Positions 1 to 12,141 of a stretch of 64,000 nucleotides of DNA are shown here, piece after piece. The DNA is taken from positions 62,001-126,000 of the forward strand of contig JAHQIY010000044.1 in the NCBI GenBank assembly GCA_019054805.1, read 5' to 3'. This stretch comes from Brachionus manjavacas (lineage: Eukaryota > Rotifera > Eurotatoria > Ploima > Brachionidae). The first letter of the stretch is position 1. Each line of letters opens with the position of its first letter. The notes under the pieces were generated by a model, which had not been told where the DNA came from, ran no database searches, and saw only the letters and a program-made list of their open reading frames with translations. Position numbers and translations under genes: made by a program.

Positions 1-100
1 GTCGAACCTCTAGAACCTAGCGTTTTTAATTTTCTTTTGATTACTTAGACTTATTTATACTTTTTTTTTCTTTTTATTTTTTTTTATTTGTATTTTTTCT

Positions 101-141
101 GGAGGAACATTAGCTCGGTACAGATTAACAAATAAATAAAA
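101..141 (+). repeat. LINE 3'-end hairpin tail
   Basis: A short GGAG-loop-GCTCGGTACAGA block is followed by AATAAATAAA repeats. The same block ends a recognisable LINE remnant at about 25376, so this is read as a 5'-truncated LINE copy with only its 3' end left. No coding sequence is attached. Confidence 0.45.
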
Positions 142-688
142 AAAATAAATTCAAAAAGTAAATTTAACATATCATTAGCTGTGTGTATAGGTTTAGGAAA
201 GAAAGAAAAAATAATTAATCTTTAATTTGCTTTTAGATTTTAGATTTTAACTTTATTTTTTTTCTATCTCAAGAATCAATGGAATAATCAAATCAATAAA
301 CCAAAAAATATTTTATCAAAATTTATATCATTATTTTACTGAAAAATTTATTACCCTGTAACAAAAACCTGTCATTTTAACTGAAAGTATTTTGTCAAAT
401 TAGTTTTTATTTAAATGTAAAATTATTTCATTTGAGATCCTAAAAATTCAAACAAATCAAAAAAAAATAAATAAAAAATAATTTAATATAAATTTATTGA
501 TTTAATTAATTTTGCTATTTGATATAGCTATGACAAAATTATTCTTACTTCTTTCAGTTTTAATTTCCTGACTTTATATTATTCAATATTTATTTTCAAA
601 TAAATTACAGAATTGATAAATGTTTAATTTCAGAATTATAATTTCAATATAATTAATAATTTCAGAGAATTTTTTCAGATAAAAAAAT
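142..688. other. gene-free AT-rich spacer
   Basis: Long A and T runs with no open frame that resembles a protein. I see nothing else here. Confidence 0.6.
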
Positions 689-761
689 CACCCCCAGAGG
701 GGATCGAACCCTCGACCTATGGATTAGAAGTCCATCGCGCTATCCACTGCGCTATGGGGGC
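689..761 (-). tRNA. tRNA-Arg-TCT: tRNA-Arg(TCT)
   Basis: A 73-nt cloverleaf reads on the minus strand: acceptor GCCCCCA/TGGGGGT with discriminator G, D arm GCGC..GCGC, anticodon arm ATGGA-CTTCTAA-TCCAT with anticodon TCT, and T arm GAGGG-TTCGATC-CCCTC. It has no intron. A T-run follows the 3' end, as expected for a Pol III terminator. It is identical by eye to the copies at 4538, 17505 and 19213. Its 5' end lies 72 bases from the stop codon of the GRDP gene, on the same strand. Confidence 0.97.
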
Positions 762-832
762 TTCGATTAATGCTTTCTATTTACAGGTAATCATTTTCGG
801 ACTTTTTATTTTTTTAAATTTTCAAACAAAAA

Positions 833-2827
833 TTAATCTTTATCAAAATTTTCGTCATAACTGCTGAATTCACTATGCTCAGATTCAGTCTCTTCACTAC
901 TAGTTTTGTTCACGCATTCCTTGTTCAATGTAGTAGCATACAAAACACTTATACTAAAAACAACAGCCAAATGAATTTCCACACTCCACTCAAATTTGTC
1001 CGCATCAATTTCACTAGAATTCACCCATACTAAACCCATGTTCAAATGAGCTCCATAAAACTCGCCCCACTTCCCATTTAAAACAAAACTTTTACTATCC
1101 TCACTTATCTCTAGGCTGGTGACCGATCGAGAATCTCTCAAATAAATAATTTTAACCAGCAAATTTTTTACTTTCAAGTTGTCCCATTTTCCCTTGATTA
1201 TGGCAAAATCGCCCTTACCATCTCTCAGTAAAATTGCTTTCTCATTACAAGGATCCAGAGCATGGTCCGGATTTCCAACACACTCAGGCCTGGGAAGCTG
1301 TGTAGGCTCCATAGTATGAGCCGTCACTACAGTCCTATTCTCGTTCAACACTCTAATACTTGACCAAAACACCGAAGGAATATGCACCACTTCCACGTCA
1401 ATTATGCTCTTGTTGGCTCCAGCAGCTATGATAAAATGATTTGCTCTCAAAACCTGATCCAAGTCATCGCTTAACTCTTTTAAGCCAAATAGTGATCTGA
1501 AGTCTTGGACAAGTTCTGAAGATTTGACATATTTAAATGGATTTTTTTTTAGGCCCAAATTTAGTTCTCTTCTGATTGTTTTTAAATTTAAATTTAGATT
1601 TAAATTGAATTTTTTTTCCTCGTTTAGCTGGATGGGCAGCGACATTGATTTTTGTCCTAGCTGTGGCAAATCGGCCAGCTCGACCCCAAAAGTAAGCTTG
1701 AAGATTTTAACAAGCGAACTTTTGGACAAAAAATTTTTCAATTTACAACTTTTCAAAGCCAGTCTGATTTGAGTTGGTTTAGGGTCATAATCTTTTAGAA
1801 TAAATGTCTTTGAGAAAAAAGCTTTGCTATTTGGAATTATGTCTCCGAGAGTATTCTCTTCCTGGTCGGTTAGAATTGACGCTTCGAACAAATAGTCTTC
1901 GTTTTGGCCACAGGTTCCGCTGATTTCGAACTTGAATTCGATGTGGGCCACCTTTTCCATGTAGAAGTTGATGTCTTTTTTGCCAGGGTAAAAATCCAGT
2001 TGTGTGGGATCAGCTCCGCGGTGCACACATCCAAAGGCGAGCAAGTCTTCATTGTAAGCTTGCTTCCAGAATTTGCAAGTGGTCAAATCTCTTTTTTCCT
2101 GGTTGAGCAGATCGCAAAAAATGTTTGTCTTTAAAGACAGACTTTTCATGTCCAGATGGAAATTGCTCGGATTCAGCTGGTGACTACGCCAAATAATATT
2201 TGCTGCGTAGCAAGCTTTCAATTGGGAACTTGGATACTTTTTTTTAAGTAGAATAAATTTTTTGTACCTTACTAGAGCTTTTTGGAGAAATTTTCTGCAC
2301 CTAAAGTGTGGCAAAGAAACTTGGTAGAAAAAATTTTTTTCTCTCAAACTGGCTTCGTTGAAATCGAAGCTGAGTTTAGGCTGAAAACTGTCAAATTTAG
2401 AGTCTACGCAATTTTTGTTCTCGTAGTCAAAATCAACAGGGCTAAATTTTTTCCATAGTTTCTTGGTAAAAGTTTGCTTTCGTGGGATATGTTCAGTGCT
2501 GATGCACTTATGATCAATTATTTTGCCAAAGGCGCTCTTTAGATCAGCGGCGTAGCTTGGAGAAAGCAGGTGGCAGTGCCAGATCCAAGCGATGTCCAGA
2601 GGAGGGCAAATTTCACTCCGATTTAGGTCAATTGTCGAATCCATTTGGATGCAAAACGGAATCCAGACTGTTTCGTATCTGTAGATTGCCCTGTCCAAAG
2701 TAAATCCTGTGTAGAATATTTTTGCGTCATCTATCAATTTTAGGAACTCGAGATGGTTCAATGTTTGCTCAATTAAGTCAAAATTTTTGCTTGATTCACT
2801 CTCGAAATTGAAATCAAATGAATCCAT
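833..2827 (-). CDS. GRDP-like protein, DUF1399 family
   Basis: Single open frame of 664 residues, ATG at 2825-2827. Residues 78-90 read DIAWIWHCHLLSP and residues 211-223 read IIWRSHQLNPSNF. These are the two hallmark W-x-x-H-x-x-x-L-x-P blocks of the glycine-rich-domain-containing protein-like (DUF1399) family, known from plants, fungi and scattered animals. The glycine-rich tail that names the plant proteins is absent. The C-terminus is instead acidic and Ser/Glu-rich (roughly residues 640-664). No signal peptide or membrane segment is visible. The biochemical role of the family is poorly defined; plant members are tied to development and stress. Absence of introns sets it apart from most neighbours. 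Family assignment is firm, function is not. Confidence 0.8.
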   Translation of the reverse strand: MDSFDFNFESESSKNFDLIEQTLNHLEFLKLIDDAKIFYTGFTLDRAIYRYETVWIPFCIQMDSTIDLNRSEICPPLDIAWIWHCHLLSPSYAADLKSAFGKIIDHKCISTEHIPRKQTFTKKLWKKFSPVDFDYENKNCVDSKFDSFQPKLSFDFNEASLREKNFFYQVSLPHFRCRKFLQKALVRYKKFILLKKKYPSSQLKACYAANIIWRSHQLNPSNFHLDMKSLSLKTNIFCDLLNQEKRDLTTCKFWKQAYNEDLLAFGCVHRGADPTQLDFYPGKKDINFYMEKVAHIEFKFEISGTCGQNEDYLFEASILTDQEENTLGDIIPNSKAFFSKTFILKDYDPKPTQIRLALKSCKLKNFLSKSSLVKIFKLTFGVELADLPQLGQKSMSLPIQLNEEKKFNLNLNLNLKTIRRELNLGLKKNPFKYVKSSELVQDFRSLFGLKELSDDLDQVLRANHFIIAAGANKSIIDVEVVHIPSVFWSSIRVLNENRTVVTAHTMEPTQLPRPECVGNPDHALDPCNEKAILLRDGKGDFAIIKGKWDNLKVKNLLVKIIYLRDSRSVTSLEISEDSKSFVLNGKWGEFYGAHLNMGLVWVNSSEIDADKFEWSVEIHLAVVFSISVLYATTLNKECVNKTSSEETESEHSEFSSYDENFDKD

Positions 2828-4537
2828 TATCTAAAATCTAGCTCAAAAATTACTTTTATATTTTTTTAGTTTTCCAGCATTTTAGGTCTAAATTTTTTCA
2901 AGCATAAATGCATAATTTGTGCTGAGTGTGATGTGTTGAAAGAAAGTTTGATAAAAAAATGAGTAAAAGACCGTGAGTAAAAGACCGTAACTATGCGTAG
3001 ATCAGAATGTCACATTTAATTTAGCTTTTATTTGGTTTTTAAATTAAATAAAGTAAAATTTGTGATGGAAAATTTTGGAAATTATTAAAAAATCGTCCAT
3101 CGCTTGTAATAGTTTTTTCAAAATTTAGAAAGATAAAATAAAAAAGAATTTTTTTTTAAAAGGGAATTTTTAATTGAACCACTTTTACCATACTTTTTAA
3201 ATGAATAAAAAAAAGACCATCAACAAACAAAAGAGAAAATTTTTTTGCACAGGTTTTCGGAGTATTATTATTTGATCAAAAAATTCATCTATTCTTTGTT
3301 GTTTATCAAATATATTTTAGACTTAGATTTATTGATTTAAAAAGGTTTAGACAATTAAATCAAATAGCTAGCTTTTCTAATAGATACATTTCACATTTTT
3401 TAATCAATAAACACATATTTTTTTATATCTCAATATAAATAAAATTTTAAATTAAAAGATGTATTATATTCTAAATTGAATTCATCGTCAATCAAATAAA
3501 AATAATTCAGATTCAGATAATGTTTTTATATTATTTTTCCAGTTGTGTTCCGTTTTTTGTTTCTTACAACAATTACCGTAAAATGGTACAAAATTTTCGA
3601 GAATAAACCAAAGAAAATACCAATTACCAGATTTTAGGTAAAATGTCGAAAAAATCAAAAGGCGAAACATCACTGCAAATGAATTTTAATTAAAAATTTT
3701 TTTATTGAAAATAATTTTTTTTTAATTGACCATTAATTAAATGTAGAAAAAAATCCATTTTTTATTAAAAAGCTTTTTTATGTTTTAAAAATAAAAAAGG
3801 ATTAAGATTAATTATTTAAAAAGATATAAAATAAATATCCAATAAAAAATTTTAGCATTTTTAACAGAGTTGTTTAAAAGTCCCAAAATAAAGTCCAAGT
3901 CATTAAAAAAGAAAGTCCAAAATTTTTTTTAAGGTCCAACACTTGCTTGGCTTCCATAAAAAACACTGCAAAAATATCATTTTCCGGCAACAATAACTAC
4001 TTGGAACGGAAAAAATTTAATATGTCCTTGATTTTGACTGATGGATTTCCGATACTATTTATTTGGCTCAGTTCAGTTTAATTAAAAAAATTTTTAAGTA
4101 AAAAATAATCAAAATAAAAATCATAGGAGTCAAAAAAATTTTAAATTTTATGTGTAAATTTGAGTATCAAAAATCTTGATAATTTTTTAATTTTTAACAA
4201 AGATGCTAATTCAAAATAATTTGAAAATGGATAATTAATTGGCGAAACAGAACTTAATAAAGAAATATTGCCCCGAGATTAAAGTTGACAATAATAGTTA
4301 AAAATAATTTTCCTAGAATGATTACTCTACATAAATGGAGAAACAGAAAAATTTTAAAAAAATAATAAAATGAAAGCTATAATGTGCTAGCAAATGGAAC
4401 GAGGGTTTAGATTCATCAAAAAAGCTAGTTTAAATTTAAATTTTTTAAAAATGTGACAAATACTAATTATCTTAATTTATTTTTGACTGGTATTAACAAA
4501 AAATTTTATTGAATAAGCCGAATATAATCATTGTGAA
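2828..4537. other. intergenic, no gene seen; dispersed repeat fragment near 3960-4015
   Basis: AT-rich spacer. The stretch around 3984-4006 (ACAATAACTACTTGGAA) recurs with few changes at 53128-53144, marking an unnamed dispersed repeat. The short minus-strand frame at 3488-3673 has no recognisable content. Confidence 0.5.
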
Positions 4538-4610
4538 GCCCCCATAGCGCAGTGGATAGCGCGATGGACTTCTAATCCATAGGTCGAGGGTTCGATCCCC
4601 TCTGGGGGTG
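4538..4610 (+). tRNA. tRNA-Arg-TCT: tRNA-Arg(TCT)
   Basis: Same 73-nt cloverleaf and TCT anticodon as the copy at 689, here on the plus strand. It is followed directly by AATTTTTT, a Pol III type terminator. It stands alone in a spacer between the GRDP gene and WDR36. Confidence 0.97.
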
Positions 4611-5574
4611 AATTTTTTATATCTTCTTCTTATTTATAAATTAAATAGCAATCTTTTAAAAAGGGAGAAAAACATTTTCTTTTTCTAATTAAATTCAATT
4701 GATTATTCTAAATCTTTATTTTAAAAAATTAAGAGACAAATAAAAAAAGCATTAAGATGCTAAAGCTTAATAAATAATTTTTTTTTGTAATTAAGAAACA
4801 AATTTGTCTAATTCGTGATACTACTGAATTCAAAGATTATCAAGCGTCTTGCCGATTTTAATTTTTAATTTTCTGATATTTTTTCCTGAAAATTCATTCA
4901 AGCAGTAAAAAAATAGTCTAGAATTGATGCAAATAAAGATCAATTAAAATTTCTTAGTTTATTTGATTAACAAATAACAAAAAAAGAAGAAATTATATAA
5001 ACTGTTTGAAAAGTCTAAAAAACTGCCCGGGTTAGGAATATGAAAATTTTGCTAAATGTTTATACCCCTAGCATGGTCTTCTAAGGTAAATCGAACTTAA
5101 GAAAAAATTCAAAAATAATTTTTTCCTGTCTATTTCTAAAACCAAAATTGTTTGTAATTTTGAATTTTTATTCTGTATTTGTTAAAAAATTCCATTTAAA
5201 TTAATTGATTAAATTTTATGATTTAAAAGAATTATTTATCTTGATTGTTAATTTAATTTTAATCTTAATTAAAAAATTTTATAAATATCATAATGAAAAA
5301 ACATATTTTTTACACATTTTAGATTTTAAATGTTCAGATTCTTTTATTTCAGATTCAGAATGTGCAATTATGTGATGCTCTTTTCAAAAAGCAGAGTTTA
5401 AGCTTAACTTAAAAAAATTGTGATAGTCTAAATTATTAATGAATAGTTATTTTCAATTTTTGTAAAATTAAAATTTTTACAAATTTCTAAATAAATAAAA
5501 ATAATTTTTTTGGGAAAAAGATTTAAATTTTACCAGTCAAGTTTTAATAAAGGATTAAAAACTAGTTAAAGGAT

Positions 5575-5772
5575 CTAAATAAAGGATCTAAAGTGAAAGA
5601 TAAGAGAAGTAGAGGAAGAAACTCCACAAAAAACAGTTATACCAACAAAAAAGAACAAAAAAACAATTGATAAGGAAGCTGAAAAGTAGTGCAAGCATCA
5701 ACCAGCAGTGAAATAAATAAGAAAGTAGAAGCTCCACTAAAGAGAGGTAGAGGTAGACTAAGAAAAAACTTA
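5575..5772 (+). pseudogene. relic of a basic AT-hook-like protein (weak)
   Basis: Two overlapping frames read EEETPQKTVIPTKKNKKT and then VEAPLKRGRGRLRKN before a stop. The second resembles an AT-hook (R-G-R core). Stops and a frame change between them mean no intact gene. It could be a decayed copy of a chromatin protein such as the FHA/AT-hook gene at 60447, or chance Lys-rich coding in AT-rich DNA. Confidence 0.22.
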
Positions 5773-6353
5773 TAAGATATTATTTTATTTGAAATTATTT
5801 GAAATTTTTTATAATTCTTTTTTTTCAAATAATTTAATAAATAAAAATAAGAGATACTTTAAGTAAAATTAGTTGCTGTTTTATTTAATTTAGGAGACAG
5901 ATTAATAAATATAAGTTAAGGGTATTTACTAAAATAAGATATAGAAAAATTTTAGAGATCGATTAAATACCTCCCATTCTTCTAAATGTTCTATTTAAAA
6001 TTTTATTTGTGAAATTGATTAATGAAATGGAGATTTGAAGATTTTGTTCGCAAATTAAGGCGAGTGTTGTTATAAACTAAATTTTTTAAAATGATTTATT
6101 TAGGGTCTAGTCTGTGTGAATAAAATTGTTGACAAAATTTTTAAAAGTCTGAAAAATGTTTATTTTTTGTTTGAATTCTTACAGGTTTAAATAAAAATCT
6201 TTTTGAGCAAAAAAGATATTTTGTAAGCTAAATTTTGACTGTGAAAAAAATTTTAAAGTGAATGTAAAATTAAATTTTTCTTTCGAATCGCACATGCTAG
6301 CAAAAAAAATAATATTTATTCATAAAACTTTTTAAAAGTTGAAAAGTTTAAAG

Positions 6354-9300
6354 ATGCCAGAACAAAACTCAAAGATTTTCGCCGCTTATCGTGCCTTGGG
6401 CGTTAACAGCGACCATGTGCCGTGCGTAGTGCGCTACAATAAAAATCACCAAGAAAACTATGTGATTACATCAGTTGGCAAAGCTTTCCATGTATACAAA
6501 TGCTCGAACATGGGCCTGGTCCGAGTAAGTGACTCACTGGAACACGAAATAACAAGTCTGGGCGCTGATGCATCTTTTATCTACGCTTCTTCCAAAAATA
6601 AAATCTACGCCTTTAAATATGGAAGAAAAGTTGGTTATGGAAATAAAAAAATTTGATCAAAATTAAAATCGCTTTTTAGATAGTTAAAGTTTTTGAGGGA
6701 CACGAGTCAGATGTGGTCACAATTCTGCCATTTGGCGCCCATTTGATCTCTTTGGATGAAAATAACGTGGTCATTATTTGGAACATCGAAACATCTGAAG
6801 TCTATTTGACCCTCAATTTTGCCAAAGAGTCATTCAAAATTACCGCATTGCTTCATCCGATCACTTACTTAAACAAAATCCTTTTTGGCAGTAGCCAAGG
6901 GTCAATGCAACTATGGAACATTAAGACTTCCCAGCTCATTTATTCATTTAAAAGCTTCAATTCGCCAATTATTGTACTCAAACAGGTCAGTGATTTTTTT
7001 TTCTAATTTTATTAAAAATAAACTTTTTTATTTAAACACTTTTTTAATTTTTATAATTTTTTTTATTTAAAAATCCAGGCTCCGGCAATAGATGTGGTTG
7101 GCATAGGCTTAGAAAACGGCCGGATTATTTTACACAATTTGAAGTATGATGAAACCATAATGTCTTTTGTGCAAGAGTGGGGTCCGGTTAGGTCGCTTAC
7201 ATTCCGGACCGACGGCAATCCAATAATGATCAGTGGCAGCTTTCTGGGACACATGGCTATTTGGAACTTGGAGGAAAAAAGACTGGTTGCTCAGTTGAGA
7301 GAAGCGCATGGCGCAAGTGTTGACGGTCTTCAGTCGTTGCAGTTCGAGCCTTTGATTGTGAGCTCTTCGGCGGACAATTCTGTCAAAGTTTGGATATTTG
7401 ACATGAGCGATGGATCGGCTAGGCTTTTGAGACACCGAAGTGGTCACTCTGCTTCACCCATTAGGATCAGATTCCACGACCAAAATGGTCAAAAAATTCT
7501 CAGCTCTGGTCTGGACAGCAACTTGTTGTGCTTTTCTACCGAACATGAAAGCAAAAATAAGTCACTTGGCCGCGCGTCCTTCAACAAAATGGAGACCAAA
7601 AAGTCCGGTCTAAAATTCGACCAGCACAAAATGCCGCCCATAGTCGACTTTGCGTCCTGTGAATCCAAGCAGAGCGATTGGGACAGCATTATTTGCATCC
7701 ATGACAATCTCAGAATGGCTACCACTTGGGACTTGATCAAGTCAAGCATGGGCAAGCACAAAATCGACCACCAAAGATTCAAAGATAATGAAAGATTATT
7801 TTCATCTGTCATGGCTACTGTAAGAAATATTAAGTTCTTATTTTTAAATTATTTTTGGTGTAAGAGAAAAAAACTTAACCAAAAAAATGAAAATTTATTT
7901 TTTTGAAATGTAAAAAAAATTATCTCTAATTTTTAAGTGTTGTACAATAACCAATTGTGGTAATTTTTGCTTGATTGGATATTCATCTGGCCATGTTGAC
8001 TTGTACAACATGCAGTCCGGTTTGTTCCGCGGCTCTTACGGTTGTCAAACCGCTCATGATTCAAGTGTTCGCGGCGTAGCTACTGATTTTTTGAATTTGT
8101 CTACAATTACTTGTTCAGAAAGTGGTGAAATAAAATTCTGGCCATTTAGGGAAAAAAAAAAGCTCAATTCAAATGTAGACCAGTGTCGATCTTTACTGCA
8201 AATAGAAGAAAATATAAGCAGTATTTTGCTTCACAGAGAGAGCGGAATGCTGGCTGTGGCTACCGATGATTTTTCGGTATTGATCATTGACTGTGATGTA
8301 AAGAAGATTGTGCGCAAATTTGCCGGACATTCGAACAAGATATCGGACATGAGTTTCAGTATGGACTCGCGGTGGTTGCTGACAGCCTCAATGGATTGTT
8401 TGGTTAAAGTATGGGACATTCCATCCGGCAAGCTGATAGATTGTTTTAGATTCGACTCGGCACCCACAAGCATTTGCCTATCGCCCTCATCTGAATTCTT
8501 GGCCAGCACCCATGTCAACGAACTGGCAGTTTTTCTATGGTCCAACAAGACTCTGTACTCCCATGTGTCTCTCAGACAACTGCCGGATGATTATGTGCCC
8601 GAGGAAAAGACAAAAATGCCAAGCACCAATTACGCCTCCACTGATGACCATGATGCCCAAGAGGACATGGATCAGGACGATGATGTTAATAGTTATAAAA
8701 TTTACACTTCTCCCGAGCAGATAGACCTTGATTTGGTCACTTTGTCTCTGTTGCCCGAGTCCAGGTGGAAGAATTTAATCAATTTAGACACAATAAAAGT
8801 ATTTTTTAAAAGTAAATTTTATTAAAAAAATGCTATTTTTTTCTCAAAGCAACGAAATAAACCGAAGGAGGCGCCCAAAGTGCCCAAATCGGCGCCATTT
8901 TTTTTGCCAACTATTTCCAATGAACAAGGCTTTACGTTCAACACTGCTAAAGAAAGCAGACAAGCTAATGATAAAAAAGTGACTAGTCTTAATGTGTTTT
9001 TGAGTGATTTTGCTAATAATTTATTAAATTCAAAAAATGTTCAAGATTGTAGGTTTTTTTTGGAATAAAATTATTTTTTTTTGTTATTTTTTAATTTAGA
9101 CGAGGCATTGTTGGAAGAGTTGAAAAAGATGGGTCCGTCAGCGATAGATATGGAAGTGCGTTCGCTGAGTGAAGACATGGGTGGAAGTGTAGAGTTAATG
9201 GAAAAGTTCATGGAATTTTTGCTCTACTTGATGACAACCAGGAAAAATTTTGAACTAGCTAATTCTTATTTGGCACTTTTTTTAAAAGTGCATGCCAATA

Positions 9301-9434
9301 CCATTTCGCTTGAGGACGATTTGGTATCGGCTCTGGAAAAAATTAAAGAAGTTCAAAGTTTGGTCTGGGCCAATTTGTACTTGAGTTTTAATAAAAATCT
9401 TTGTATGGTCAGCTATTTGAAGAGTGTAACATAA
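6354..9434 (+). CDS. WDR36: WDR36/UTP21, U3 snoRNP WD-repeat protein
   Basis: Six exons: 6354-6629, 6680-6985, 7079-7819, 7938-8798, 8850-9048, 9100-9434, giving 905 residues. Introns are 50-118 nt with GT..AG ends. The ATG at 6354 gives the family N-terminus (ALGVNSDHVPCVV). Two tandem WD40 propellers run through about residue 620, with typical W-N and V-K-V-W strand ends. An acidic linker (DDHDAQEDMDQDDD) precedes the C-terminal Utp21 domain, which contains LGPSAIDME-type sequence (KKMGPSAIDMEVRSL) and helical repeats. Known role: component of the SSU processome/UTP-B, which binds U3 snoRNA and pre-18S rRNA in the nucleolus. Length is close to the usual 900-950. The splice at 9048 (T|GTAGGT) was preferred over 9052 because only it keeps the frame. 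No frame damage seen. Confidence 0.93.
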
Positions 9435-10200
9435 TTTATCTTATAAAAAAAAAATAAAAAAATAAAAATACAATTTTTTTTTAATTTACATTTTTTTTTT
9501 TGAATTCTAAAAATTTTTAAATTATCATACAACATCAGAAGATCAGAAAATTCTAAAAATTTCTTTTATTTTATTTACTTTTACTCTTTTAGTGAAAAAT
9601 TAAGACAAAAACATTTATTATTTAATTCAAATAATCAAAAAATTGCTCACTAATAGAACAAATAAAGTTCAAATTAGTAAACAATGTTTTAAAAGTTTTA
9701 TTTTAATTTTTTTATTCAGCTTTTAATTGGAAAAATAAATCTAAAATATTTTTCGAGTCTTCTAGTGTTAATCTAAATAAAAAACACACCAGCCCTATTT
9801 TTAATCTGAAGAACTGGCTCAATAAATAATTAAATTTTTTGAATTACTAAAATAACAAAAAATTTAAAAAATTAAAAAAGAATTTTTTTTTCTGAAAAAG
9901 CAGAAAAATTAAATGAAAATAAATTAAAAAAAAATTATAATTAAAAACCCTTTTTGGTTCTTCTTTTGCTTATTGCTCAATGAATTTAATCATTTTTGTC
10001 AATTTTTTTTTCCATCAAAACTAAAATCAAAAAAATAGTAAAATTAATTGATTTTGATTTCAAAATATTTTTATTTTCATGGAAAAAAAGTTTACAGGGG
10101 TTTCTTGGACTATCCAAAAATATTGTAAAAAAATTAAAGGCATGGCTTTTAATTCCTAATTCTACTTAATTCTAATATTCTAATAAAAAATATAATTAAA
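9435..10200. other. gene-free AT-rich spacer
   Basis: Only poly-A/T-rich sequence follows the UTP21 stop codon; no supported feature. Confidence 0.55.
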
Positions 10201-10214
10201 AAATTTTTTGAACC

Positions 10215-10500
10215 ATGTCACGTAGAAAAGCTGCCTTACAAGCTCTTGAACTTCTTAGAAATGCGGATGACACCTAATCAGAAGTCTCTGATGATAATGA
10301 TAATGAGAATAATGATGACTATGATAATGATTTTGAAGAAGAAGAGGAAACATCAAATCAATCTAATACTGAATAGACTCAGTAAATAAAGAACCTGAAG
10401 AACAAGAAACTAACATTGACAAAACTTCGATAAATGGAACGATATGGGTAAGATTGAATGATGAGGAAGAGACAAGTCTTAAAAAAAAATAATTTTATTT
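10215..10500 (+). pseudogene. piggyBac-like transposase N-terminal relic
   Basis: An ATG opens MSRRKAALQALELLRNADD, then an in-frame stop, then an acidic Asp/Glu/Asn run and further stops. A short 'MSRRK..' start followed by an acidic stretch is typical of piggyBac-derived transposases. The catalytic domain is not present downstream, so this is a dead fragment. Assignment rests on the N-terminus alone. Confidence 0.3.
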
Positions 10501-10529
10501 CTTTTTGGTATTTTCATCATTAATGAAAT

Positions 10530-10603
10530 ACCAAATATATCATATCTGTCATATATGTGATATAATATATATATATATATATCATATATATATCATATCA
10601 ATA
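10530..10603. repeat. AT/CATAT simple repeat
   Basis: Runs of ATAT and CATAT, including about ten consecutive AT units, sit directly against the LINE fragment at 10582-10800. This may be a microsatellite grown from a retrotransposon tail. Confidence 0.6.
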
Positions 10604-10800
10604 ATCGTATCTGGCCCTCCAGCCTTCCTGTTTTTCAAGGCTTTGATTGCATCTAAAATTTCCAATTCCGAAGGTGCAATAGTGTTAATGTCAAGGTCAT
10701 CTTCAGGAGGCAGAGGTCTTATTATCTCAACCGGATTTTTTGATTGAGAACTTCCTTGAAGTGTTCGACCCATCTTGATGCCTGTTCGATATCTTCAGGT
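10582..10800 (-). mobile_element. LINE reverse transcriptase fragment, frameshifted
   Basis: Minus-strand reading gives DIEQASRWVEHFKEVLN, then after a frame change LPPEDDLDINTIAPSELEIL and IKALKNRKAGGPDTI. W-x-E-H-F-x-x-V-L-N followed by A-I-K-x-L-K-N-x-K-A-x-G-P-D is the classical N-terminal border of non-LTR reverse transcriptases (RTE/Jockey type wording). Only about 70 codons remain and the frame is broken near 10735. Confidence 0.75.
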
Positions 10801-10819
10801 TAATAAGACTCAAATTTAG

Positions 10820-12141
10820 TCAATTTTAGTCCATCTAAAATAAAAATACATTACAGCAAAAAATGGATAAAATTGACTGTTCAATATTATTTAAAAAAAT
10901 CTAATAAATACGGTTTAATAAAAAAGTATAAAAGAAGATTAAAAAAATAACGCTTTTTTTATTTTTATATTTTAATGAGATTGTATTTATTTTTCTTTAG
11001 CATCAATCCAAATATGAAAATAATACTTTTCTCTTTAATTATAAGCCTCCTTCTTTCAATTTTTTTCTTTTTGATTGAGACATCACGGAAAGACTTACAC
11101 CACTATATGCAATAATTCAAGTTCACATTCTAATAATCATTTAAATACACCATGAAAAGACATCATCTCTTCAAAATAGTTTAATTAAATTAGCTAAATT
11201 TTAATAGCTTAAAAAATAGCTTAGTTTCGCTTTTCACACTTTGAAATTGCTTTTCTAAAAATCGTCAAAGTTTGATGAATTTTATGAAAACTAATCTTTA
11301 GTATTAAAATATGATTAATTAACTTTTACCTTTTTTTTTGTCACTTATCTATTTTGAACAAAAATTTTTCAACAAAAAGATATGAATCATTTATTAAATT
11401 TTATGATATGTTTATGATACTTCGTTTGGCAGACAATTGAGAACATTGGAACAAAAGATTAGTGTTGTATGTCTAGAATATGAAAAAAAAGTCTTAATCG
11501 AATTTATAAATGAGATGTTCACGTGCCAAAACAGAGGCCTAGATTTTTTTCTCTTTTTACCCCTCTTTTATGTAATCTGACTTTAAAATTTTATAAAAAT
11601 TTTAAATGGATTAATTATTTATGAAACTTAATGTGATTTAAATCAGATTTTTTTTAATTTTCTTTGTCAAATTGTAATTTGTATTTTTGTGTTTCCTTTT
11701 CAACTTGCCTATGAGGCTTAAAATTTTTTTTAAAATAAATATTTTAAGCTACTGTGAAATAAATAATTAAACAATTAAGCTATTTTAATTAATTTATTTT
11801 GATTGATTCTATATAGGGCCGAAAAGAACAAATTTGTGAACAGAGGTAAATGAGAAGAGAGAATGGCCAAATTTTATCAAGACAGAGCACTAAACAGATA
11901 AAAAAGAATGCATCGACAAAAAGACTTGTGGACAATAATGGAAAGGAAACATAATGGAAACAAAATGGACTTGTTTCCTATTAATGGATTTTTTTTCCTT
12001 TTTTTTCTCAATCATTAAATAAAAATTTTTGAATAAAACATGCCACAAATTTAAATTAAATCTGTGAAAAAAAATATTTTTTTTCATCTAAACTTGTATT
12101 TTTTTCCTTTGAGGCTTAAATGAATAAAATTTTAAAAGTCT
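10820..12141. other. gene-free AT-rich spacer
   Basis: No coding frame or RNA gene recognised. The GCCTATGAGGCTTAAA stretch at 11708 resembles short hairpin 3' ends of non-LTR elements seen elsewhere in the window, but this is weak. Confidence 0.45.

Noticed and set aside
10505-10747. 80-codon plus-strand frame with repeated Ile/Tyr
   Set aside because: Made by the AT simple repeat and the back strand of a LINE fragment.
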